DNA of 64,000 bases from Ehretia macrophylla (lineage: Eukaryota; Streptophyta; Magnoliopsida; Boraginales; Ehretiaceae), in assembly GCA_037974665.1 (NCBI GenBank), contig CM075770.1:95910850-95974849 (forward strand). Direction: 5' to 3'. The notes beneath the pieces are model-generated. The model ran no database searches, was not told where the DNA came from, and saw only the letters and a list, made by a program, of their open reading frames with translations. Positions within the stretch are counted from its first letter, which is position 1; each line of letters opens with the position of its first letter. Shown one piece after another: positions 45,311-57,445 of the stretch. A program made the translations under genes and the position numbers.

Positions 45311-47817
45311 TGTCATACCCCAACTCGACCCTCCTTAAGATCAGTCAGGACGCAACGGAATTTCGGCAGTATAACAACTGTAACCCGAATACTGAGGCTC
45401 TAAACCAACCTATTCGCAACTCATACATCCAACTCTACAAACAATTCAACAATTAAATAACACAACCACAATATACATTAAACATTCTTTTACCATTGCA
45501 TCCATAGGTTATACGCCTCCGTTCCAACATCATACATTTACTATATAACATACATTTCCAAAATATATTATAACCAATCTAACAACCTAATCATGTTCCA
45601 AAACAAGACTACTAAGCTAGCAACATTTAATTCATTATCTTTACAAAATCTTATACATCATAAACTTCTAAGTAAATACAAAACATCTAGTTTTAATATA
45701 CAAGATAACAAAAGAGAACTACATCTCAGATATCAAGGACAAGACTTTGGCACATAGGACTTGTCCACATAAAGCACATTCTCAGCTTCCTGAGGCACGT
45801 ACTCGTATTCCTGTTCTGTAACACATGTATCCATGCAATAATTGAGAGTGAGCTTATATAAAACAAGCCCAGTGAAGATTCGACAAATCTCAACAGTATT
45901 TACAATACTCATTGGAAATTATCCTTTGAGCAGTAAACACATAATAATCATCAACAACAATATAAGCACATTAATTATAATGACCAATCAATAAAGTATA
46001 CTCTAGTTGGTGTAGTTCCAAACGCCATCATGATTTCAACCGTTCTTCTTATAACTCCCCATTACTCACGCACCCGAGGTACCTTACTAGCCCCTCCCCC
46101 CATGGCACCTCCGCACATGCAAGTTGGGGGTAGTCTTTGATAGTCATGCCATTTTTAACCCGACAGCCCAACGCTGCCCGAGAGGTGGCACACACATACC
46201 AAGACTCATGACAATAATAATAATCATTCATATCTCAAGAGGACAACCTATTAAGTTGACTATCTCCCGGCTTATCAATAATCAATTATCACAGGAGGAC
46301 AATAAAGTAGGTTGCCTATCTCCCGGCTCATCAATAATCAATAATCAATAATCAATTAATAACATTTCAACAACATATCATCTAATAAACAATTAACAAC
46401 TCAACAACTAAGTTAGATGACAAAGTAGTCCATCCAACTTAACATGCAATAACCACACAGTCAAACCCTAGTCTAACCATCAACAACTCACAATTCATTC
46501 ACTCAAACACCACCCTAAACATCCAAAGGCATAATTCAACATTTTAAAAAAAGACAACCCAAACTTCTAAAAGTCATAACTTACATTCTACTAATCCGAT
46601 GACCTCCAAACTAGTTTCTATCACTCACCCACTCAAGCAACTAAATTAGTTCCCTCAGAAACCAACCACAATACATCCAAATTAAGCCTAACAGCCCTAA
46701 AACCTCAATGCCCCATGGCTGAAATTTTTGGACTTTCACCACAACATCGCAATCAAAATTTCGGCATTACAACATTACTACCACGTATTTAATAAACTTT
46801 TAGAAACTAACAACCAATTCCAACCATCACAACTCCAATTATTCAACAAATGGTCAAATTCTCAACTTTAATACCCGAAAAATAAAAATACATGTTAACC
46901 ACGGTTCAAAACTCCTATAAACCCATATAATCAATCCTTAGCATCTACTGAGCAATAATATAACAACAATTTAACATTTCAATGGCTAAAAATTTGATTA
47001 TATGAATTAACATAAAAATGACATTTTGAGATCTATAATTTTTCTCTCACCTTTGATGTTATTTGATGCAATAAATGTGTGCAATGGATGCCCAACAAGT
47101 GAAATCAAGCCTTGGATGAAGTTATTTGGCCTTGTATTGCAAAATCTATGAGCAAATTTCTTAAAAACTTGAACAAAAATGGCTTCTTTTTCTCCTTGGA
47201 GATTTTCAGCCATGTGTGTGTTTTTTTAAGGTGTTTTTGCTTTGTTTTGGTGTGTGTTGATGCATATATAACTTAAGTCAACAAAATGGAAAAAAGTCAA
47301 AGTTGAAGTCTTTGTTAGTTTTTAGTATTTTCTAGTCTTTTAATTCATTTCCTAGACTATTTTGCTCAAAACATTTATGCAACCCTTAGACTATTTTAAG
47401 TAGTTTATTTTTAGGTGACAAGAAGTTTTACATTCAAACATTTTCACCCGATTCGGTTTAAAACTCGATTTTCACAAAAGAAAGTGTAAAAACTTTTAAA
47501 ATTTCAAAACCGATTCAAAATCCGTTTTAATCAAATACGGGTCTATTAATATCTGATGACTAGGTTTTAAAACGTTTAAAACACCACTGTAAAAATTTTA
47601 GCGGACAGGTGTTCACAACACTATTCATAAAACTCGTCGACAGAATTTCTGATGCCGATTTTGATGAAAATTTCATGAATTCACACATAGCATGTATTAG
47701 GAATATAAATCACATATTTATCACATTCTAACTCATATAACACATAAAGAAGTCAAATCACGCAAATCGAGATAAAGATACGCAAATCGAGGTGAAGACG
47801 AAAACTGAGGTTTCACA
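45311..47817 (-). repeat. Element F 5' LTR
   Basis: Partner of 40025-42538. It has donor-like CAAAGGTGAGAG at 47050, hairpins at 46238-46268 and 46292-46325, and an intact 68-codon small frame at 47007-47213. The acceptor-like AG seen in the other LTR is mutated here (ACATGTGTTAC near 45822). Confidence 0.92.
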
Positions 47818-47822
47818 ATTAG

Positions 47823-48227
47823 CTTTTAGTCTTAAGCAGGCAGCGATGGTAATGAATGAATGTTCTACTAAACTATCAGCCATTTCATTAAGACAATACT
47901 TGTTTAGTCTTTTTTTAGCCTGATTGCGAAGCATGGTTTGGAAAGGTCAACTGAAAGATGGTCTATCTTAATTCAAGCATATTCCTCTGTGGCTAGCCTC
48001 AGTACTTAACGTCAGCTTGCCTCTACATATGAAAAGAAATCCAGTCATATTAGCTCATTAACTCGCCTTAACGTACCCTCACTATATAGGTTAGGACTTG
48101 CATACGGTATCACTTGCCTAATAGCTGCCAAAAGTGGAAACAATCAGTTAAAAGGACAAAAAATCAAGATAGAAAACATTTTAATCTTTACACAAAACTG
48201 TATTCTCAAGGTTATATGAATATTTAA
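47823..48227. other. Unassigned DNA, perhaps LINE 3' untranslated region
   Basis: Lies downstream (minus strand) of the LINE remnant and could be its 3' UTR. No other feature recognised. Confidence 0.3.
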
Positions 48228-48600
48228 AATGCAAACTAAAATTACCCCTTATATCTGCAAGAATTTTGCCAATAATTTGTTCTTCTGTAGGCACGCTGGA
48301 TCCATAGATTTTGTCATTGCGTTCAAGCGAGATATTATAGACACAAGAGTTAAGGCAAATCTGCCTTTAACACATGTAATGTGCATTTTTAGGTTTCTAC
48401 CTTTTTGTAGCACAACTAGTCTATCAATGAAGTGGTCCCAACCAAGATTCAAATTCCCGTTTCTCATTCTCTTAGCACAATGTTTCAAAATTCAATTGGA
48501 GAAAGAATGGTCAAAGAATAAATGGTCTTTACAATCTATTCCCAAATCGCAAAAAATACATCAAATGGTTGTTTTGTTAAGTCTGGCATGGTCAAGGAAG
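48228..48600 (-). pseudogene. LINE ORF2 C-terminal (zf-RVT) remnant
   Basis: Minus-strand frames give CIFCDLGIDCKDHLFFDHSF, then a stop and ILKHCAKRMRNGNLNLGWDHF. After a shift come YNISLERNDKIYGSS and EEQIIGKILADIRGNF. This Cys-x2-Cys, then HLFF, pattern followed by an ERN-type helix is the zinc-binding and tail region after the reverse transcriptase in plant L1-type LINEs. Stops and at least one frameshift make it a fossil. The RT itself is not in the window. A plus-strand open stretch over the same bases is a shadow. Confidence 0.6.
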
Positions 48601-49480
48601 GTGGTTTCTAAAGGCAGTGATTTAGGTTATCCCTACATGTTCTATGACATATTCTAAATTCTTGAAAAGTGTTAGTAATGAATGATATTGAATGGTGATG
48701 AATAATTAAATTATTGGTGGAGTAACAATAGAAAGAAATATCAATTTAGGAGTTGAAAAAAGATGTTTGCTAATTATAAGGTAGAAATCCGATTTTTCTG
48801 CTTTAATAAGCTAACCTGCAAAAAGTTAAAACATCGGGTGGTTTTCGGGGGATACCTCCGAAGATAAAGTCAATTAAATATGCCCGAGTAAGAGCTAAAT
48901 TAATGAAAACTTTAAAGAGAATGAATATAGGGAAAAATAAGTTACATAATCACAATGGTTGCGGTCTTATTTATATTATTTACAAAAAATAGACCCCTGG
49001 ATTATGTGGAAGTAACTATACTCCCCCGAGTACTCTTCAATGGGTATCGCGAGGGGAATATTCTTAAAGGGGGGCACTTTGAGGTCAGTCCACTCATCGC
49101 CCCTTTCTTACAGTTCTCAGTATGCCTTAATGAGAGTACACCTTTCGGCTAACCGAATACTATGAGGTCGGGAATAATCTTGGTTTGCTCTATAGACTTG
49201 CCTTCTTTCTCCTTTGATTATTTGATTCTTATCTTAATTAAGTCGGTCAGGTTTTCCCCATATCAATTGCTTCCCCAATGTTTGAGAACTCGAACAGAGG
49301 TCTAGGAAATTTTAGCTCAACTGAACTAATGAGAATTAACCATGGGACAACCGAATGAACCATTTGGTCATAATTGTTGGCCATCTTGTTTCTCGCGCAC
49401 TATCAGTTTTGTCATAAAAAGATATGACATATCAACTTCCGAGGACATGACTGTTTGAATTTTGAGATTCTCGCAAACCT
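48601..49480. other. Unassigned DNA
   Basis: No supported ORF. GC-richer patches such as TACTCTTCAATGGGTATCGC near 49030 have no recognisable context. Confidence 0.3.
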
Positions 49481-49483
49481 CCT

Positions 49484-49493
49484 TTATATATAG
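49484..49493 (+). promoter_or_regulatory. TATA-like box upstream of a decayed ORF
   Basis: TATATATAGG is followed by a CT-rich leader and, about 230 nt later, by the pseudogene at 49715. Position and orientation fit a promoter, perhaps within an unrecognised LTR. Confidence 0.4.
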
Positions 49494-49714
49494 GGGCTTA
49501 TTCCTTTTATTCTCCCTTCTTGTCACTATTAGAACTTTGTTTTTCTCTCTTTCCCTTGTAGTAGCATTTCTTTGAGTTTAGGCTTTTGTGATATCAGGTC
49601 AGGATTTCTTTTACTTCTTTAGGTACATTCTCTGTACTCATTCTTCTTTTACTCTTCTTTTTTTGTGTTAAGTAACAGCATAATGTCGAGGTCAAGTATG
49701 TAATCCATGCAATT

Positions 49715-50565
49715 TTGAGAATAGGTCCATCCATTCATATGATCACGAAGATAATGACTCCGAGAGTATTGATAAGGGGTTTTATTGATGTCCAGGAGAT
49801 TCCCGATGCCAACAAATCTCCTTTAGCTAATTTACTAGAGTTGTATGTGGAAATTCTCTCGACATGTAACTCTATACCTTATAAATTAGCTAGAGGAGAC
49901 TGGGAATCTCCTCTAGCTAATTTAGAGGGTCTAGAGTTATATGTCAGGCCTATGGTTGAGGAAATTCCCTCTTTGTATACCAGACCTAATCAAGTGGTTG
50001 GGACAAGTTCTAATTTAGTTCAATCCACTCTAGGGGTATCTGCCGATGGTAGTAGGGGTTTGTCTTTGCAATCTCCCACCTCAAAAGTAGGAAAACATCT
50101 CTTTGGTTTCTATAAGTGGTCATGTTATTCCATCACTGCTGAGGCAAATAAGATTTTAAATGGAAAGACAATCCTTAACGGTTATGCCCTTAGACTTTTG
50201 GACCGTAACGAGATGGCATATTGTCCCACAGCCCAGGAAATCACATTTTAGCATCATCTCATCCATTTTTTCTAACCTCTCATTCCACCTTATATAACCA
50301 AAAGTTTTAACCATTACAACATTAACTCGGGTTAGCTAGTACCCAACAATTTGTGTGTGATAGTGACCTTCTACATCTATGTTAAGGAGTTCGGCACAAA
50401 CCCAACCAACAAACTTTTCCATCATTTTTTCCAACTCAAGCCGACTTGAAAAGGGAAATAGTGGTACTATTTTTCTCCTCAGAGTAATTGTTCCATCTCC
50501 ACTGAGTCGTCGACCTCCTATAAAAGATGGCACCACATACGCTGAAGGTACATACTACCTAGATA
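49715..50565 (+). pseudogene. Gypsy-type transposon ORF with Transposase_28-like domain (decayed)
   Basis: The first 178 codons are open. They contain a duplicated segment, SPLANLLELYV and SPLANLEGLELYV, and end RNEMAYCPTAQEITF before a stop at 50249-50251. The same frame continues with further stops but no shift. It reads LVPNNLCVIVTFYIYVKEFG, NPTNKLFHHFFQLKPT, WYYFSPQ and then SYKRWHHIR. This order (LxPN, F..ff.lk, WYYFS, K.W...) resembles the Transposase_28 (putative gypsy-type transposon) domain common in plant Tat/Ogre-related and captured ORFs. Function is unknown. At least five in-frame stops make it a pseudogene. The assignment rests on remembered motif spacing only. Confidence 0.5.
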
Positions 50566-50596
50566 ATACTAAGTTCAAAAACTTATTTTAACACAG

Positions 50597-52349
50597 TGGA
50601 AGTTAACAGCATGCATAATAAGGATCAAACCACATAGTTTACATGGAAAAATTGCATAAACAAGAACTTGTATATTATCGTAATCATTTGAAGATAAAAA
50701 ATTCAGTACTAGTTGAATTTTTACCTGAATTCGGTAGCTTAGATCTTAACGAAATAAATGTCAACTTGTTTGAAGAAGGTTTACACACCTAATAGAAAGG
50801 ATTTCCCAATGGTCTTCTCTTTTATAACATTTTTCTTGCTGAATAACGCATCATGAAATGGTGGGATTCAATCTTTTATATTTTATCAGTTCCTACATGT
50901 GGTATGAGAAAGAAGGAAAAATTATATTTTCTTTGCTCTTAGGGACGAATCAGTGTATCCTAGAGTTGTAGGAGAGTGTCCTTTATATAGATGTGATAAA
51001 GGGATGAAGCAGAAACCAAAAAAGAGAAGTATAAGTGCCACAACCTTGACAAGATTGTATCCAGACACTTTAATGAACTTTGGACTTTAGTTGTCCTACA
51101 TAATCCCTTCTTTTGGTCTCCTAACTTCTTGAACTCCCTCCACACATCTCTCACTCCTCCTACACGCCTAGCTTATCACTTTGTGCCAAGATGCAAAATT
51201 TGTTCGACCAAGATTCCATAATGAGTTCAACAGCCTAATTAGGAAACCTCTTTATCAAAATAGGAAGACCTTCCCAATTAAGATCCTAGTTGCATTAGTA
51301 CTCCTTATTTAATAACTCCTAAACACATAGGAAACTACCAAAATACAACAATAGGACTAAACAAGAAATATGCTAAAAGAAGGACCAAAAAACATAAACA
51401 TCTTTGCTCCTGAAATGACCAAAATGCCCTTGCTTAACCCTAGCAATATTTTGACCTTTCAACCTTAACGTTTTCCACTAAAAGTTATGGTTGCACTTCA
51501 GGATGAATATTGTTATCTATAAAAGCTTGTCATACTACATACGACCTTTGTCTTGGACCTACTAAGTAAAATTACCAAAATGTCCTTCCATTGAACACTC
51601 ATAATCAAGAAAGATCTTTCAACTTGTACTAATTCTTTCTTGATTGCATGACACTTCTAATCCATAAAATAACCATCATTAGAAGTGGCCTTCAAGCCCA
51701 ATATCTGATATACCCCTAAATGGACTATACCACTATGCTTAGATTTAGATGATCTTTTGGATTATCACAAGGAAACAATTACTACATCACATGATGGCAT
51801 GGATTCTTTATTGCATATGCATGTCCCAACTAGTTAAACTCATATACCTAACACACAGAGCTTTTGACCCAAAACTAAGGTCTCACCCATAGTGCATCAA
51901 AGCACATGAACCTGATTTTGTCAATTCATCCACATATGTTAAGGATTAAAAGCATTGTCCACTTAGTAGCATAAAGTATATTTAATCTCTATCTTTGACA
52001 GTACATATTGAGAGATCATACCTAAGTCGTTTGGTTCAATGTATGACCCACACACTAGTAAGCTATGTCAGGAAGACTACCAATGACTAAGGCAAGTCAC
52101 CCGATTTACGAGACTATCTTACTATAACCTAATTTTGATGAAGGGTTCAGGTTCATCATACGGTTATAAACAGAATCTAGAAACAAGTCATTTACTTGAA
52201 TCAATGACCTATATACAAAGCATATACACATAAATATAATAGAAAAAAGGATGACGAATGCTATCATTAATACTAATACATTATAATATGTACCGATTTA
52301 ATTTGAAATGTCATGTGCAAATGGCCTTCAGGGTATACTAATCCCAACA
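50597..52349 (-). repeat. Ty1/copia 3' LTR
   Basis: In element sense it begins TGTTGGGATTAGTATACC just after a purine tract, a usual opening for plant copia LTRs. It contains a TATA-like CTATATAAAGG (about 50985) and appears to end GTTAACTTCCA at 50597. No matching left flank duplication was found. The interior should lie to the right but is replaced within about 35 bp by an Athila-like LTR. Confidence 0.6.
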
Positions 52350-52363
52350 GACTCCCGCTTGCC
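52350..52363 (-). other. Polypurine tract of the copia LTR
   Basis: AGGCAAGCGGGAGTC in element sense abuts the LTR start. Its presence argues that this is the 3' LTR of a larger copia element and not a solo LTR. Confidence 0.6.
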
Positions 52364-52383
52364 TAAAGATCACTATTGCCTAT

Positions 52384-53887
52384 TGTTAAATCTATATTTC
52401 TAGTATTTTTAACCATTAAATCATATAGAATTGAATTATAATTTTGAGCTTAATTGAGTATTTTACACAAATTTAATGCACTGTAGGTTTTGAAGAGAAA
52501 ATGGCAAAATTGGCCACAAATATCAATAATTGAACGAGTTTTCGGTACAATACTTAAGGGATATAGCTTTGAAATGAGAAAATCAAGATAAAATTTAACC
52601 AAACCGAATGTGGAAATAGATTCAGGACATTGTAAAACCTCGAAATAGGTTTGGTCAATGGTCAAAGTCAACGATCAATGGTCAAAGTCAAATCCAAGAC
52701 AAAACTCAACTACTTACGTGTTTATTGCATGCAAACGCGTGCTTTTCAAATTGTGGTACAACTTTTCATCTAGAAAGTATTTTTAAAAACCAAAAGTAGG
52801 TACCCCGTGTGTGCGATACCTAGCACACACGCGTTTGGTACCCAAATGCAGCCTATAAATTCCGCCCGAATTCTCGTCATTGAGTGTCCAAAATTCTTTG
52901 TTTTATCTATGTGTGAAGTTTTGTTTATTTTTGTGTTTGTGTTAGTTTTTGTAATAGTTAGGGATTGTTATTCGAGTCCCGAGTAGAGGATCTTTCAAGC
53001 TATAATTATACCGAAGTTATACCATTCAACCGAGATCTACAAAACACAATAAGTAATCTTTTATTTCAATTTACGTTATGACTTCCTGTAATTTAATTTT
53101 CATTATAGCACGTTAGACCCTAGATTCAGGGTGGTTATGTGTGATGATATTCTTGTACATATATTTTGATTCAGATTAATTAAAGTCTTGTATTTTTAAT
53201 TTATTGAGTATCATTTGATTAATTATGCATATGCTTGTAGTTACATTTTAATTAATCAAGATTACATTTATGCCTAGTTTTCTAAACTTGAGATAATATA
53301 AGACTACCTTGGACGGATATGGTTTGGTTGTACCAATACCTCCGGGTTATGTAAGTGAAAGATTAATTGTGGTTTCGATATCTCGGATGAATACTGTTAG
53401 GTTGTACTAATACCTTTAGGCCGAGAATTGATAATCCATTAATCTCGTCACTTACGTCTCTAAGGTCATCTCAGAAATGGGTGCTTGTAGCCCGATTTCT
53501 GAAGCACTCGTCTTATAATCTGAATCAATAATATTGTACCTGAATATAGTGAGTCATTTAGCACTCCTAATCATTATTTATCCCTTGGATTTAAACTTTG
53601 TTATAGGGTGTTTTAATTTCATAATTGCGAGATTCAGTTTAATTAATTCAATTTATGACCGCTTTAATTACTACAACTTTTGGATACATTTGGGGACTAT
53701 TGGACTTAAACAAACTCATCCGTGATTGGAAAAGTCAAACAATCCTAAATTAAATGTTTAACTTGACTTGGTAACCCTAATCTCCCTGGATTGACCCTCT
53801 ATTAATTGCAGCTAGAGGTAATCAAAGGTAAGCACTACTTTCTATTCTTTAACCTTCCAAATTTTTTATCATAAAACAACATGATCA
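52384..53887 (+). repeat. Athila-like Ty3/gypsy 5' LTR
   Basis: Starts TGTTAAATCTATATTTC and ends near CATGATCA, just before the Athila-type PBS at 53891. Length of about 1.5 kb fits Athila LTRs. The start is preceded by CCTAT. The 3' LTR is not in the window. Confidence 0.7.
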
Positions 53888-53890
53888 AAA

Positions 53891-53910
53891 TTTGGCGTTG
53901 TTGCCGAGGA
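53891..53910 (+). other. Athila-type primer-binding site
   Basis: TTTGGCGTTGTTGCCGAGGA closely resembles the TGGCGCCGTTGCCGGGGA signature that follows Athila/Tat 5' LTRs, with C-to-T type changes. Confidence 0.8.
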
Positions 53911-54161
53911 TTGGTGTTCATCAATTAAGGTAAGCCTTTAATTTATGTATATATGTTTATATGTATATATTTTAAATTCTTAGTTTCATTTTATTTTACT
54001 TTCATTTAAGTCTGAGTTTGTTTTTGTTTTCTTTTTATTTAGTTTGTTAGTTTTGTATGCATAGTCGGTATTCTTTAAAATCACCTATATTTGTTTCTGA
54101 TTCGAAAATTGAGAAAACTTTCATATCTAGAAACCGAGCATGAAAGTTTTCAACCCAAACC

Positions 54162-54723
54162 ATGGAAGATCAAAATCCAAATCAAAACCAAATTATAGGT
54201 AGAGAAATATGTAATGTTCGGAGGAGCGTAAAAGATTTTTCCACACCTGAAGATTATGTATATCCTTGAGCCATCGCTCTACCCAATTCCAATTAGGGTT
54301 TTAAGATGAAATCACACATGATCTCAATGCTTCCCGTCTTGAATAGTATTTCCATAAGAACCCGCATGATCACATTAACAACTTTGTTCGAGCTTACAGT
54401 TCAATCAACACCATATCTACCTTGGAAGAGGTTTTCAAATTTAAAATGTTTCCCTATTCTTTATAGGATTAGACACAAACTTGGCTTTATAGATTTCCTT
54501 TTGGTTCCATCATTTCTTGGTACCAATTACAGAGGGGATTTCTTGATATATTTTTCTTTTCTTCAAAGACCATTGATTATAGGAATCAGATTAGCAATTT
54601 TTCTTAGTTGCCTGGAGAAGCACTTCACAAGAGTTGGGACAAATATGGAAATTTACTTCATGAGTGTCCACATCATAGAATTCTAGAATGGCAACTAGCT
54701 CAAAATTTCTATCAAGGGTTAAA
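54162..54723 (+). pseudogene. Athila-like gag, truncated by a CACTA insertion
   Basis: Gag capsid protein of an Athila-type element. The ATG at 54162 opens MEDQNPNQNQIIGREI, then stops and shifts follow. Later frames give FKFKMFPYSL, TWLYRFPFGSIISWYQLQ, FLDIFFSSKTIDYRNQISNF, LPGEALHKSWDKYGNLLHEC and AQNFYQG. This is the conserved gypsy gag core with the F(P/F)SL...WL..L...SI.SW..L pattern. Reading ends abruptly at 54723 where a CACTA terminus begins. The remainder of the element is not found downstream within the window. Confidence 0.8.
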
Positions 54724-55830
54724 CACTACAAGAAAACAGCACTCGGGCGACGGATTTTTACCGTAGCCAATTGGCTACTGCCAGGCTATGGAATTGCTAT
54801 AGACAACTAATTCCGTAGCCCACCCGTAGCCAACTTAGACCCCATTGACATGGCGACAAAAATTTTCTACGAATTGGCTACGAACAATAATTTTAATTAT
54901 AAAAAAAATAAAAATTAATATTCCGTAGCCATGCGGTAGCAAAATAGCCACGAATTAGCTACGGAAAAATATGTGTTCTTCAAAAAAATTTAAGAATAAA
55001 AAGTCGTAGCCTAGCCATGACAAATTTTCTATGGACTAGCTACGGATTATTTAATTAATTCAGCAAAAAAAAAATCATAGCAAAGTCCGTAGCCATGCGG
55101 TGACAAAATAGCCACGAATTGGCTATGGACTATGTATTATTCAAAAAATATTTTTAAAAAATAAAGGGTCGTAGCCTAGCTGTGACAAATTTGCTATGGC
55201 TTAGCTACGAACATTTTAATTAAATGGGAAAAAATAAAATAACAAAGTCCGTAGCCCATCTGTAGCCAATTGCTACGGATGAGCTATGGACTTTAATAAA
55301 AAAAATGAGATTTATCGCTTTTAATTTGAATTATGGAACTTTGATTGCACCTACAACGTAGTAAACTTTACTTGAGTTGCTAGTTTTCCAAATAAAAATA
55401 AACTTGGTCCATATTTCATTAGCGTGCATACTTTTATACAGAAATCTCCTAGGAAATCAATAGTCATTTAAATCGAACTTATCATGTCCTCACTTAGCAT
55501 TGTGTTAATGTTGATAAACGTTCAATCTAGGGCTCCAAAAACTCTCATATTATGTCTAAACTTCATAAACAAGAAAGGTATCAACATATTAACACGTTTT
55601 AATACATTGTTCCTACCAATTAACAAGTTAGAATCCATACTATTAGTGGTCTGTAGCCAAATCCGTAGTCTTTAGCTATGGATGGGCTACAAACTTATTT
55701 TTTCCACAGCCCATCATTAGCCAATTGTTACGGATGGGCTACGGACTTCTCCATGTCCGTAGCCCATCCATAGCCAATGGCCATGGATGGGCTACGGACT
55801 TTCATAGAAAAATGAAGTTTATCGCTTTTA
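54724..55830. mobile_element. CACTA (En/Spm-type) DNA transposon end with subterminal repeats
   Basis: CACTACAAGAAAACAG is the classic plant CACTA terminal inverted repeat. It interrupts the Athila gag right after AAA, a possible 3-bp target. Over the next 1.1 kb there are ten or more copies of CGTAGCC-type words in both orientations (for example CCGTAGCCAATT and GGGCTACGGAC). These are subterminal transposase-binding arrays as in other CACTA elements. Two blocks sharing TTTATCGCTTTTAA (about 55313 and 55818) flank a unique stretch. I found no TNP2 transposase and no matching CTTGTAGTG end, so the right end is truncated or unrecognised. Confidence 0.75.
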
Positions 55831-57440
55831 AAAAAACAAGGAGACTTCAGGGGCTAACAATGGGAGGAGTAGACGATGCCCTAGCTATAGAGAATAGGTT
55901 TAAAAGGTTGGGGATTTTCTTAAATCTTTGCAATTTACTCATCTGCTCAAGCACTTTTTTGTTTTTTCCCCCTTTATACACACACATATATATATATATA
56001 CATTTTTGTATATATACATCCATACACCTATATCTATCTATCTTTTTCTTCTTCTTCTTATTTCTAGTTAAAGTCTAATGGCAACAACAGTCGAAGTCTA
56101 GGGTCAACAAGTCACCGACAGTCTTCAATGTTTATCTCGTCAAGAACAACTCTTCTCAACGTCGCTACAACCATCTGCAAACATACATACGCAAATAAGT
56201 TTTTAGCTAATTTTCTTTTTTAATATTTCACCTTTAAATGGGTTCACTTTACGAAAATTATTAGATCTAATTTTGAGTTTTCAGGTTTCATCAATTGAGA
56301 GTTTTAAATACATCTTGTCAAGATTCTGACATGAATTTTTCCAATATGGTTGTTATGTGTTTGAGCTAGTCCTTGATATTTTTATCTGATATGTTGTCTA
56401 TCTTAATTACGTTCTTTGGCAAAGGATTAACTAGACTGGCAAAACTTGCTCGATTGTAGGTAAATTGCATTCTTCAACTTATGGTTCAGACCCTTCTTAC
56501 ATGGTGTCATTATTTATGGGGTCCTATAGAGAAGATTATTAGTGTAATAATTCATATTATATTGTCTCTTTTCTTAAAGAAGTAGTACGTGTTGGAAGTA
56601 GGCATGCCCACTCTTCATATTAATCCTTTTCTGGAAGTACTAAAAACATATCAATTATACTTTTACAAATCTAATGTTGTATCGAATATTGTTTCAAAAT
56701 TTGATTACATACAAGTCATGCTTTTCTAAATGAGTGTCATATCAGTTATCAACTATGCTTTTGGAAATGTTGATGTCATACTTGAATTTCTAATGTCATT
56801 TAGTTTTTGTTTCTGAATATTGATTAGAATATGATCATTATGTTTCTGAAATTTTGATATAGAATATGATCAGTATGCTTTTGAAAACACTCATAAATTA
56901 GCTTGTTAAATTAGTGAAGTTCAATGCCATGATGAATACAAAATAATTGATAGTTGATGCTATAAAGTGGACTTGAAGGACAATTTTAATTTAGCATTGA
57001 AGAATTTGTGAATCTATTTAAGTTTCTTACTAAAAATTGTAGATAATAACTTGAATTAATTAGTTACTTGCATTTATTGGGTAAGCTTCTATATTTCTGT
57101 GCTGCTATTTCAACTTCTGAATTTTTACTAATGGCGTCTCTAATTCTACCTTTCACTAGAAGGGCAGATGCTGCTAGCTATGTCATTGTGGATGGAATGA
57201 AACAAATTCCAAATTGCATATTACTTTTTGATGTATTTTTTTCCAATTGTCTTTTCTCTTGTATTTTAATATATACCATATCTCATAATTAATGTCAAGT
57301 TCTTTTCCAAATGGAGAATAACTATTTAATAGTTAGAACATAATTTCCTAATTGCAAAGACTTAAAAGACTTGTAACTAGTTCCCTTGGTTACGACCAGA
57401 GCCATAGACCAAGAATAGTAGTGGAAAAATTTTATGCAGG
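55831..57440. other. Unassigned DNA, perhaps CACTA interior or older repeat
   Basis: AT-rich. It holds a TATA-like run and short (TA), (TC) and (CTT) microsatellites at about 55985-56060. An open stretch at 57068-57292 has no recognisable motif. No transposase or retroelement motif seen. Confidence 0.3.
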
Positions 57441-57445
57441 AAATA

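Larger units (their letters stand above)
40025..47817 (-). mobile_element. Element F: non-autonomous LTR retrotransposon related to element B
   Basis: ATTAG flanks both sides (40020-40024 and 47818-47822). LTRs of about 2.51 kb lie at 40025-42538 and 45311-47817. The PBS-like AGGTATCAGAGC (45294-45305) and purine tract (42539-42556) sit in the normal places. The 2.77-kb interior has no gag-pol. Near the 5' side it keeps the B-type leader and about 11 codons of the gag start with ATG changed to ATA (44638-44671). The rest is AT-rich non-coding DNA. It would have to use proteins from an autonomous B-type relative. Confidence 0.92.

Noticed and set aside
48229-48657. 142-codon plus-strand open frame
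   Set aside because: No recognisable motifs. The minus strand carries broken LINE zf-RVT motifs over the same bases, so this is a shadow.
57068-57292. 74-codon open frame as a host gene
   Set aside because: No start context, motif or neighbouring exons.
57359-57390. Possible CACTA right end (AAGACTTGTAACTAG)
   Set aside because: Too poor a match to CTTGTAGTG, and no gag sequence or target duplication follows.
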